DNA of 42,569 nucleotides. It comes from Saprospiraceae bacterium (GTDB taxonomy: Bacteria; Bacteroidota; Bacteroidia; Chitinophagales; Saprospiraceae). Below the pieces are notes generated by a model. The model made no database searches. It was not told where the DNA came from and was given only the letters and a program-made list of their open reading frames with translations. Below are positions 33,856 to 41,040 of the stretch, one piece after another. The first letter of the stretch is position 1, and every line of letters begins with the position of its first letter. Where the stretch lies: positions 1 through 42,569 of the forward strand of contig JAGNSQ010000010.1 of the NCBI GenBank assembly GCA_017987975.1, written 5' to 3'. The position numbers and the translations under genes are program-made.

Positions 33856-36837
33856 TTATTTCTTTTCTTCTTTTGCCCCGCCAAGATCTATCATCAATGG
33901 TGTTGCGATAAAGATGGATGAATAGGTACCAATAACTATACCTACCAAAAGTGCAAAGGCAAAGCCTTTGATACTCGAACCTCCAAATAAAAACAAACCA
34001 ACTACTACAAACAAGGTGGTCAAAGATGTAAAGGTTGTTCTTGAGAAGGTTCTATTGATAGAATCATTGATAACTTCTGATTGACTCTTGTTGGGATGCA
34101 ATCCCAGGTTCTCCCTGATACGGTCAAAAACAATCACCGTGTCGTTGATAGAGTATCCTATCACAGTAAGGATGGCAGCGATAAAGGCTTGATCTATTTC
34201 TAATGAGAAAGGAACAATACCTTTCAACAATGAGAAGAAACCTATGGTAATTAATGCATCATGGAAAAGAGCGATCACCGCACCAGCTGAATATTGCCAT
34301 CTGCTAAACCTAAATAAGATGTATAGAAAAATAGCCACTAAGGCAAAAATACCAGCATAAAATGATGATTTTTTGATATCATCAGCTACGGTAGGTCCGA
34401 CTTTAGATGAGCTAAGTAATTTCATATCACCTTGAGCATCTCCTGCTTTAAATTGATCAAAAGATATTTTGCTGCCTGTTAAGCCCGTTAACCCTTCATG
34501 TAGTTTGCCGGCTACTTTTTCTTCAATTCCTTCACTATTGTCATTAATTAAATAGGAAGTAGTAATGTTAAAGGTGTTTTCAGAATCCACTACTTTTACA
34601 ACGGGTGAAGCTTCAAATACAGTTGCCAGTTTATTACGCAAATCATCTGCAGTTACCTTTTGGCTGGCGTCAAACTGAACATTGTAAGAATGTCCCCCCT
34701 GGAAGTCTACTCCTAAATCAAAGCCTCTTGTGAAAATAGAAACCAAACCAGCTACCAATAAAGTACCTGAAATAAAATAGGCAATCTTTCTTTTTCCAAC
34801 CCAGTCGATATTCAGGGTCGATAATGCATCTTTAGTACCTGAATTCCAGAAAGTAATATTTCTTTTTCCACCACTTACCCATCCATCAATCACCATTTTG
34901 GTAAGTAATACGGCCGTCAACATTGAAGAAAGTACACCAATAGTCAATACTACTCCAAATCCTTTGATGGGACCAATACCAAAATAGGAAAGCAACAAAG
35001 CAGTAATAATAGTGGTGACGTTAGCATCAATAATGGCTGAGTAAGAGTGGCCAAATCCTTCTTGAATTGATTCCAGCATGGATTTGCCAGATCTAAGTTC
35101 TTCTTTTACCCTTTCATAAATGATTACGTTGGCATCCACCGCCATACCAATGGTCAAAACGATACCTGCGATACCCGGCAATGTCAATACGGTTCCAAAT
35201 GATGATAGAGACCCCAAGATGAAAATAATGTTGGCAAATAAGGCTAATATAGAAACAATACCTGCACCTGCATAATACAATACCATAAACAGCATCACCA
35301 ATCCGAAACCAATAAGCAAGGAATTGAGTGATTTACTAATATTAGACTTACCCAAAGATGGTCCCACGTTGGACTCCTGGATAATTTTTGTTTTTGCAGG
35401 CAGCTTACCTACTTCCAGGATATTGGAAAGATCCACCGTTTCCTGAACGTTGAAACTACCACTGATAACAGAAGATCCACCTGTAATGGCTCCATTATTA
35501 ACACCTGGAGCAGTAACTACTTCGTTGTCCAATGAGATCGCAATTTCTCTTTTTTGACCTTCTGCATTTCCTTCAAATGCCTTTTGAGTCAATTCTGCCC
35601 ATTTTTTGGCACCGGTAGCATTCATCACCAAGCTTACCTGAGGCTCGCCAGTGACCTGATCTTGGGTAGCTGAGGCATCGGTAACTACTTCACCATCAAG
35701 AGGTGCCTTATCAGAGCCTGTAACGGTTTTGATGGCATACAGCTCATATTGATTGGAAACTAATTTAGTTGTGTAATCCTGATGAGGCTTGTACGACCAC
35801 ATAAATTTCAGGTTTTTAGGGAAAAGTGCCTGAATTTCGGGTCTGGTCAACATAGCCATTACCGCGTCTTTTTTATTCTTATCCACTAAACCCAGAACAG
35901 TTATAGCTGAGGTGGGATTGCTTGGATTGTTGAGTTTTAACTGCGATAAAAGAGGTCCACCTGTTTTTAAAGCAGCAGTGTCAACTGTTGCAGAAGCTAC
36001 AGCGGATGTATCTCCACTCAATCTTTGGTCAGCTGCCTGAAGGGCTGCCATTATACCGGCATCTGTCAGTCGGTAAGTTTCCCAAAATTCGAGTTGAGCA
36101 TTTTTTTGCAGAAACTGACGAGCTCTTTCAGGGTTATCAATGCCAGGCATTTCCACAAGAATAAGGTCTCTCGCCTTATCCAATGAAATGTTGGGCTGAA
36201 CAACTCCCAATCGGTCAATCCTTTCTTTTAACATTTTAAATGTTAGATCTACCGTTTGGTCTGCTCTTTCCCTCAACAATCTCTCTACTTCATTGTCAGA
36301 AGTTTCAAGGTTGATTGCTCCGCCTAAACTTTCGCTTTGTGCAAATATTCTGGCAAGAGGTTTACCGTTGGCTAGTTTTTTATACTCACTTACAAAAAGT
36401 GAGATAAAATTTGCCTGCTCACTTTCCTGCGCTTTTTTCGCATTTGCAATGGCTTGTACAAATTCCGAATCCTTGGCATTTCTACCTGCCAAAGCGGTCA
36501 ATAATTCACTGAGGTCAACTTCCAACAAGGTACTCATACCTCCTTTCAAGTCAAGACCAAGGTTCAATTGCCTTTGCTTCAAGTCATTATAAGTATATCC
36601 AACTCCCAACAAAGGGATGTTAAATATTTTTTCCGTAGACATAGAGTCCAGGAATTTAGCCCTTGAGGCTTTAAAAGCAACATCTTTTTCAAATCCCGTG
36701 AGGGTTGAAGATTGAGATGTGGCATAATCATCAGCGTTTCTTTCTACCTTATTCGTGGGTAAAAAGTAAAACAACTGGATAAGACATACGATTGACATTA
36801 AAATCAAAAAAGCCTTCAATAATCCTTTTCCTTGCAT
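33856..36837 (-). CDS. secDF: Fused protein translocase subunit SecDF
   Basis: This 993-residue inner-membrane protein combines SecD and SecF, as is usual in the phylum. It uses the proton gradient to help Sec export. The SecD half has TM1 (about 8-25), the LGLDLKGGMSTLLEV motif and a large periplasmic P1 region (about 95-480). A six-helix block (LTIGMAVDANVIIYERVKEELRSG) follows. The SecF half begins about residue 660 with FTRGFDLGVDFQGGHSYNV and has a second block (GYSINDTVIVFDRIRENL). The conserved Asp and Arg residues of the D5 and F4 motifs are present. It carries its own promoter and terminator, so it is monocistronic. Confidence 0.98.
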   Translation of the reverse strand: MQGKGLLKAFLILMSIVCLIQLFYFLPTNKVERNADDYATSQSSTLTGFEKDVAFKASRAKFLDSMSTEKIFNIPLLGVGYTYNDLKQRQLNLGLDLKGGMSTLLEVDLSELLTALAGRNAKDSEFVQAIANAKKAQESEQANFISLFVSEYKKLANGKPLARIFAQSESLGGAINLETSDNEVERLLRERADQTVDLTFKMLKERIDRLGVVQPNISLDKARDLILVEMPGIDNPERARQFLQKNAQLEFWETYRLTDAGIMAALQAADQRLSGDTSAVASATVDTAALKTGGPLLSQLKLNNPSNPTSAITVLGLVDKNKKDAVMAMLTRPEIQALFPKNLKFMWSYKPHQDYTTKLVSNQYELYAIKTVTGSDKAPLDGEVVTDASATQDQVTGEPQVSLVMNATGAKKWAELTQKAFEGNAEGQKREIAISLDNEVVTAPGVNNGAITGGSSVISGSFNVQETVDLSNILEVGKLPAKTKIIQESNVGPSLGKSNISKSLNSLLIGFGLVMLFMVLYYAGAGIVSILALFANIIFILGSLSSFGTVLTLPGIAGIVLTIGMAVDANVIIYERVKEELRSGKSMLESIQEGFGHSYSAIIDANVTTIITALLLSYFGIGPIKGFGVVLTIGVLSSMLTAVLLTKMVIDGWVSGGKRNITFWNSGTKDALSTLNIDWVGKRKIAYFISGTLLVAGLVSIFTRGFDLGVDFQGGHSYNVQFDASQKVTADDLRNKLATVFEASPVVKVVDSENTFNITTSYLINDNSEGIEEKVAGKLHEGLTGLTGSKISFDQFKAGDAQGDMKLLSSSKVGPTVADDIKKSSFYAGIFALVAIFLYILFRFSRWQYSAGAVIALFHDALITIGFFSLLKGIVPFSLEIDQAFIAAILTVIGYSINDTVIVFDRIRENLGLHPNKSQSEVINDSINRTFSRTTFTSLTTLFVVVGLFLFGGSSIKGFAFALLVGIVIGTYSSIFIATPLMIDLGGAKEEKK

Positions 36838-36870
36838 TTTATACTTCTATTATTTTTTGGAAAAACGCTG

Positions 36871-36902
36871 CAAAGATAGAATTTTTAACTAAAAAACAGC
36901 AA
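36871..36902 (-). promoter_or_regulatory. Promoter TTG-N21-TATCTTTG of secDF
   Basis: On the minus strand a TTG (36902-36900) and TATCTTTG (36878-36871) are 21 nt apart. The ATG at 36837 lies 33 nt downstream. Confidence 0.6.
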
Positions 36903-37092
36903 TAATTGACTAGTATATATATTATATCCATTAATCATCGCTAATTTATTGATTTTGAGGCATTGTGAATTGAATAGATAGGATAAACCCAGGTGATTTT
37001 TTTTATAATCATTTAATTCTTTATTAAGGCCTTGATAATTTAAAATTTGCAGTTAAATAACTTTTCAATCCCATATTTGGTTTTTATATAGG

Positions 37093-37100
37093 TATCTTTG
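37093..37100 (+). promoter_or_regulatory. -7 box TATCTTTG for the Kbp-like gene
   Basis: This exact TAnnTTTG match lies 39 nt before the ATG at 37140. Confidence 0.6.
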
Positions 37101-37139
37101 CAATTCAAACATTGTTAACTAAACCTAATTTCAAAGACT

Positions 37140-37631
37140 ATGGGATTATTTTCATTTTTAAAGAACGCAGGCGCCAAACTTTTTGGCATGGAAGCCGAAA
37201 AAAATGATGCAGCTGAGGCTGTGAAAGATGCTGCAGCTGCAGAAACATTGCGTCAGCAAAGAATAAGTGCTCTCAACGCAGTTGTAAACGCTTCTGGTAT
37301 CTGTATTTCAGACTTAAGTATTGACCTTCAGGATGATACAGTAACAGTTTATGGCTCGGCCGAAACAGTAGCCGATAAAGAAAAGGTAGTACTAATGTTG
37401 GGTAATACCCATGGCATAGCTACGGTGGATGACAGAATGTCTGTAGTGGCTCCAGAACCGGAATCTGACTTTTATGTTGTAAAATCAGGTGATTCCTTGT
37501 CAAAAATTGCAAAAGAATTTTACGGAGATATGATGAAGTATCCTGTGATTTTTGAAGCCAATAAGCCTATGCTTACTGATCCTGATTTAATTTATCCAGG
37601 CCAGGTGTTAAGAATTCCAAAATTGGGATAA
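37140..37631 (+). CDS. BON-LysM protein, Kbp/YgaU-like potassium-binding protein
   Basis: This 163-residue cytosolic-type protein without a signal peptide begins MGLFSFLKNAGAKLFG, like YgaU/Kbp of Escherichia coli. A BON domain (about 42-105; DLQDDTVTVYGSAETVADKEKVVLMLGN) and a C-terminal LysM domain (about 111-161; YVVKSGDSLSKIAKEFYGD ... YPGQVLRIPKLG) follow. Kbp binds potassium ions in the cytoplasm. A plain LysM murein-binding role is less likely without an export signal. It has its own promoter and terminator. Confidence 0.9.
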   Translation: MGLFSFLKNAGAKLFGMEAEKNDAAEAVKDAAAAETLRQQRISALNAVVNASGICISDLSIDLQDDTVTVYGSAETVADKEKVVLMLGNTHGIATVDDRMSVVAPEPESDFYVVKSGDSLSKIAKEFYGDMMKYPVIFEANKPMLTDPDLIYPGQVLRIPKLG

Positions 37632-37655
37632 TTACTGTCCCCTTTTGTAAAAATT

Positions 37656-37676
37656 AAGGCCCGAAAGGGCCTTTTT
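37656..37676 (+). terminator. Intrinsic terminator of the Kbp-like gene
   Basis: AAGGCCC-GAAA-GGGCCTT is a 7-bp stem with a stable GAAA tetraloop, followed by T6. It starts 25 nt after the stop. Confidence 0.92.
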
Positions 37677-37834
37677 TATTTGTCAATGATAAAAATCATC
37701 GTTCCATATATTTTTCCGTCTTTTTTGATTTTAACAAGATTAAATTTTAATAAAAAAATTTTTTTTGAGATAGTTTTATTCTAAATTGCATCCGTAACCA
37801 ATCCTATTGTTTCACTTTTTAACTCTAAAGAAAC

Positions 37835-38086
37835 ATGAATATTACTTTTGATGAACTCAGACAGATTAAGCACCAATTACCTACGGGTAGTGTTGGCAGA
37901 ATTGCCAAAGAACTCAATCTGGATGAGCAAACAGTGCGCAACTACTTCGGTGCTGCGAAATTTGAAGACGGGAAGACGGTAGGTAACCATGTCCAACCCG
38001 GGCCTAATGGTGGTATTGTGAGTATTGAAGATACTACCATATTAGAATTAGCAAGAAAAATAATCAGAGAAGCACAAGATAACTGA
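37835..38086 (+). CDS. Small DNA-binding-like protein (83 residues)
   Basis: It begins MNITFDELRQIKHQLPTGSV and has a helix-turn-helix-like pattern at about 8-40 (GRIAKELNLDEQTVRNYFGA), where the second helix would be the recognition helix. A glycine-rich turn (VQPGPNGGIVSIEDTTI) and a final helix (ILELARKIIREAQDN) follow. Proteins of this kind are annotated as DNA-binding in many Bacteroidota, but I know of no defined function. The -7 region is weak (CTAAATTG at about 37781). A strong terminator follows the stop. No cognate site is evident nearby. Confidence 0.8.
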   Translation: MNITFDELRQIKHQLPTGSVGRIAKELNLDEQTVRNYFGAAKFEDGKTVGNHVQPGPNGGIVSIEDTTILELARKIIREAQDN

Positions 38087-38106
38087 TATCTTTGTTCGAG
38101 TCAAAC

Positions 38107-38143
38107 AAAAAAGGGAACCATAACGACATGGTTCCCTTTTTTT
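38107..38143. terminator. Bidirectional terminator between the small HTH gene and the TSP3-OmpA gene
   Basis: AAAAAAGGGAACCAT pairs with ATGGTTCCCTTTTTT (6-nt loop), flanked by A and T runs on the two sides. It can serve both convergent genes. Confidence 0.92.
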
Positions 38144-38162
38144 ATACTTTGACTTCCAGTTT

Positions 38163-39935
38163 TTACCTAGGATTCAAATTAAACTCTACCCTACGATTCA
38201 AGGTTCTTCCATTTTCGGTTTCATTGTCGGATACTGGCCTGGACTCACCATATCCAATAAAAGACATCCTACTTTGGCCTATGCCTAGGGTCAAAAGATA
38301 GTCATGACAAGCCTTTGCCCTCTTTTCAGATAATTCCTGATTGGCTATTGAGCTACCTGTATTGTCAGTGTGCCCGGCAATAACCAGATTATAATCAGGA
38401 TATCGGTTCATTATACTACCTATCTGTTTTAATATCGTAAAAGACTCGGATTTTAATGTAGCCTTACCCGTTTCAAACTGAACTGCCCGCATAGCCACAT
38501 CCAATGTTTTTCTATCTTCAACTGTGATATCAGGGCAACCATTTGATGCAACGGTACCCGGTGTATTTGGACATTTGTCAATGCTGTCATCAAGACCATC
38601 TCCATCTGAATCAGGACAGCCTCCATACACTTTTAAGCCGGGGGCTTTGGGGCATTTATCAATGCTGTCATCGAGGCCATCTCCATCTGAATCGGGACAG
38701 CCATTAGTTGATTTTGGCCCCGCCATATCTGGACACCTGTCGACTGCATCGGCAATGCCATCGTTGTCTGAATCCGGGCAGCCCATCAAGGATGCCGGAC
38801 CTTTCACACCAGGGCATTTGTCATCTGGGTCTGAGATTCCATCTCCATCCCGGTCTGGACAACCTTTGGCAGAAGGGCTGCCTTTGACATCAGGACATTG
38901 ATCTACACTGTCATCAACACCATCCATGTCTTTATCCATCGCTTTCGGACAGCCCCCATTATCAGCTGGGCCTGCCTGATCCGGACACCTGTCAGAAGTG
39001 TCAGGAATACCGTCGCCATCGGTATCTTTTGCCTTATCATTACTCCTGTAAGGGCATCCCTTGTTAGATGCTGCCCCTGCCAGATTGGGACATTCGTCTT
39101 CGTTATCTGCCACCCCATCGCCATCACTATCAGGGCAACCTTTCATTTCTTTGTTCCCTTTTAATCCCGGACAATTATCCTGAAAATCAGGGACTCCATC
39201 CCCATCACTGTCAGGGCAACCATTTTGATCGGCACTACCCTTTTGATCAGGGCAAAGATCAAGCTTGTCTTCAATACCATCACCATCGCTATCTTTTGCT
39301 TTCTCCGGCATTTTTTCTTCCATCTTTTTTTCTTCGACCATTGGTATATCTTCCTTCATTTTCATTTCTTCATTGATGGAGTCTTTTGGAGCTCCACCCA
39401 ACAGATAGACAAACCCAAGTCCATGCTGCAAGTTGTTTCGGTTGTCCAGGAAAGAATACCTGTACTCGCTTTGCAAGTTGATGTACGCATTTTTGGCAGC
39501 TCTGAAGTTAATGCCTACTCCCAAAGGGACCTGGAGATTAAATTCTCCGTCAAATTCCATGACACCACCAACTCCTGCCATCAAATAGGGCACAATGTTA
39601 TTCCCTCCGTTGTGAAAATGGAACTGCAGCTGCCCATCCAAACTCACAATTTGTTTGTGCTTGTCTTTATTGAGTTTGTTCAACTTTTGGTCAAAGGTTT
39701 CGACAGTACCATATTTTACTGGAAAATTGGCATACAATCCCTTACTAATTTTCTGTAGGAATGAGATTTCAAAGCCATGATGGTAATCCTTAAAAGCCTC
39801 CAGATTGCCTCCGTTCTGTGATTGGTAATCCAAAAACAAGGTTTTGAACCCAATTCCTCTTTTGAAGGATGGGTCTTGACCCATCAATTGTGTTATAACC
39901 AGGAGACTGAGTAAAAGAATTAAATTTTTTTTCAT
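38163..39935 (-). CDS. OmpA-family protein with nine TSP3 calcium repeats
   Basis: This 590-residue outer-membrane protein has a signal peptide (residues 1-20, MKKNLILLLSLLVITQLMGQ). An eight-strand-type barrel domain covers about 21-182. A charged linker (KMEEKMPEKAKD) follows. Then come nine thrombospondin type 3 repeats of the form DxDxDGxxDxxDxCPxxxGxxxxxGCP (215-468). The end is an OmpA peptidoglycan-binding domain (about 475-590; NLVIAGHTDNTGSS, LSEKRAKACHDYL, FIGYGESRPVSDN). It links the outer membrane to the wall, with a calcium-stiffened spacer. Eight repeats follow at 27 residues, with short inserts after the third and fourth. It has a -7 box TAGTTTTG upstream. Long open frames on the opposite strand here are repeat shadows. 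Confidence 0.95.
   Translation of the reverse strand: MKKNLILLLSLLVITQLMGQDPSFKRGIGFKTLFLDYQSQNGGNLEAFKDYHHGFEISFLQKISKGLYANFPVKYGTVETFDQKLNKLNKDKHKQIVSLDGQLQFHFHNGGNNIVPYLMAGVGGVMEFDGEFNLQVPLGVGINFRAAKNAYINLQSEYRYSFLDNRNNLQHGLGFVYLLGGAPKDSINEEMKMKEDIPMVEEKKMEEKMPEKAKDSDGDGIEDKLDLCPDQKGSADQNGCPDSDGDGVPDFQDNCPGLKGNKEMKGCPDSDGDGVADNEDECPNLAGAASNKGCPYRSNDKAKDTDGDGIPDTSDRCPDQAGPADNGGCPKAMDKDMDGVDDSVDQCPDVKGSPSAKGCPDRDGDGISDPDDKCPGVKGPASLMGCPDSDNDGIADAVDRCPDMAGPKSTNGCPDSDGDGLDDSIDKCPKAPGLKVYGGCPDSDGDGLDDSIDKCPNTPGTVASNGCPDITVEDRKTLDVAMRAVQFETGKATLKSESFTILKQIGSIMNRYPDYNLVIAGHTDNTGSSIANQELSEKRAKACHDYLLTLGIGQSRMSFIGYGESRPVSDNETENGRTLNRRVEFNLNPR
38532..39293 (-). repeat. TSP3-coding tandem repeat array, nine units of about 81 bp
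   Basis: The coding repeat has an 81-bp period (27 residues), interrupted by inserts after units three and four. The last two units (about 38535-38700) are identical in their first 15 residues (DSDGDGLDDSIDKCP) and nearly identical in DNA, suggesting a recent duplication. Confidence 0.9.
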
Positions 39936-39992
39936 CTTTTATAAATTAGCACTTGATGATTTTGAAACGTATTGAAATCAAAAAAACAGATA

Positions 39993-40000
39993 CAAAACTA
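39993..40000 (-). promoter_or_regulatory. -7 box TAGTTTTG for the TSP3-OmpA gene
   Basis: This exact TAnnTTTG match on the minus strand lies 57 nt before the ATG at 39935. Confidence 0.5.
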
Positions 40001-40143
40001 AACAAAAAAGAAGCATTTTTAGGGATAAAGCATAAAAATATAATTAAAATTGGTAATGTGTTGAGGAATGAATGGCAGTGAATTTGTGTTTTAAAAACGA
40101 AGTTTATAGCCAATTTTACGTTACCCTCAAAATAAGTTAGCTG

Positions 40144-41028
40144 ATGAAACTGATTAAAAACACCCTGATCCCCACATCTCATTTTTATATTCACTTGCTA
40201 AAAGATGGCAAAAGCCTGAAATATGGCCGATATGGAATAGGAAGCGGATCCCTCCTACCCGATCAATTGTATGCTGATTTTCATGAATTTGCTATCCATT
40301 TTTCTGCAATTCACAATGAATCCAGCCAAGTTTTGATCTATATCCATGGTTTTATGGCCGATTTTGAAATTTTTGAACAAAAGGCAGGTTTTATCTTACA
40401 AAATCAGATTTTCAACCCTCTTTTCGATAAATATCCGGTTGTAATTTCCCTAAAATGGGAAACAAGCCCGGATTACCGCAGCTCAGTATTGACAGGTGAA
40501 AATACAGGGTCTGCCTTTTATGAAGTGTTATATTCTCTATTAATTCATCAAAGATTAGCCCATGTAAATTTGAAATGGTCCTTTCTATGCCATAGCATGG
40601 GGAACAGGATTTTTTCAGGAATAGCGAAAGCCGACCAAGCCAAATTAATAAAACTTAAATATGGTACTATCTGTATGATGGCAGCCGATGTTTCTTCTTC
40701 CATCTTCGAAGATGAGCTGGATTGGCTGCCTATGGTAGCAGAGAGGATCATAGTATTTGTGAATAAAAAAGACAGAACATTGGAAATAGCCAATTGGTTA
40801 GTAACCTATCCTCGATTGGGAAAAACAGGTCCCGTTGTACCCCATCAAAATGTATTTGTTATAGATGCAACCCCAATCAATGATCATGAAGGGATTGTTC
40901 CAAAAATATCGAAGCACCGGTATTACTATGCCAGTGCTTCGATAAGATCTTTGCTCTGTTCCCTATTAATGGGAAAAGAAAATGTTTCTCTTTGTGGTAT
41001 TCAGTATGAAGTACCGATCTTAAAATAA
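40144..41028 (+). CDS. Alpha/beta hydrolase of the DUF900/COG4782 type
   Basis: This 294-residue protein has no clear signal peptide. Its core is VLIYIHGFMADFEIFE (oxyanion strand HGF), then the long loop VVISLKWETSPDYRSSVL. The nucleophile elbow is SFLCHSMGNRIF, in which Ser lies in the HSMGN motif typical of this family. An acid strand (RIIVFVNKKDRTLEIANWL) and a late histidine (NDHEGIVP) complete the triad. It probably cleaves an ester or amide, but the substrate is unknown. No promoter of the TAnnTTTG type is clear. It converges with the next gene, 12 nt apart. Confidence 0.8.
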   Translation: MKLIKNTLIPTSHFYIHLLKDGKSLKYGRYGIGSGSLLPDQLYADFHEFAIHFSAIHNESSQVLIYIHGFMADFEIFEQKAGFILQNQIFNPLFDKYPVVISLKWETSPDYRSSVLTGENTGSAFYEVLYSLLIHQRLAHVNLKWSFLCHSMGNRIFSGIAKADQAKLIKLKYGTICMMAADVSSSIFEDELDWLPMVAERIIVFVNKKDRTLEIANWLVTYPRLGKTGPVVPHQNVFVIDATPINDHEGIVPKISKHRYYYASASIRSLLCSLLMGKENVSLCGIQYEVPILK

Positions 41029-41040
41029 ATATGAGATGCC

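Larger units (their letters stand above)
36838..37139. other. Divergent intergenic region (302 bp) with two promoters
   Basis: This AT-rich stretch has no ORF. It holds the minus-strand secDF promoter (about 36871-36902) and the plus-strand -7 box TATCTTTG at 37093-37100. No RNA gene or riboswitch is recognised. Confidence 0.6.

Noticed and set aside
38530-39295. CRISPR-like array
   Set aside because: The 81-bp periodicity is entirely coding (TSP3 repeats) and has no spacer diversity pattern or cas genes.
39225-39758. A 177-codon plus-strand frame opposite the TSP3-OmpA gene
   Set aside because: It is a shadow of the barrel and linker codons; no signal peptide, promoter or family pattern.
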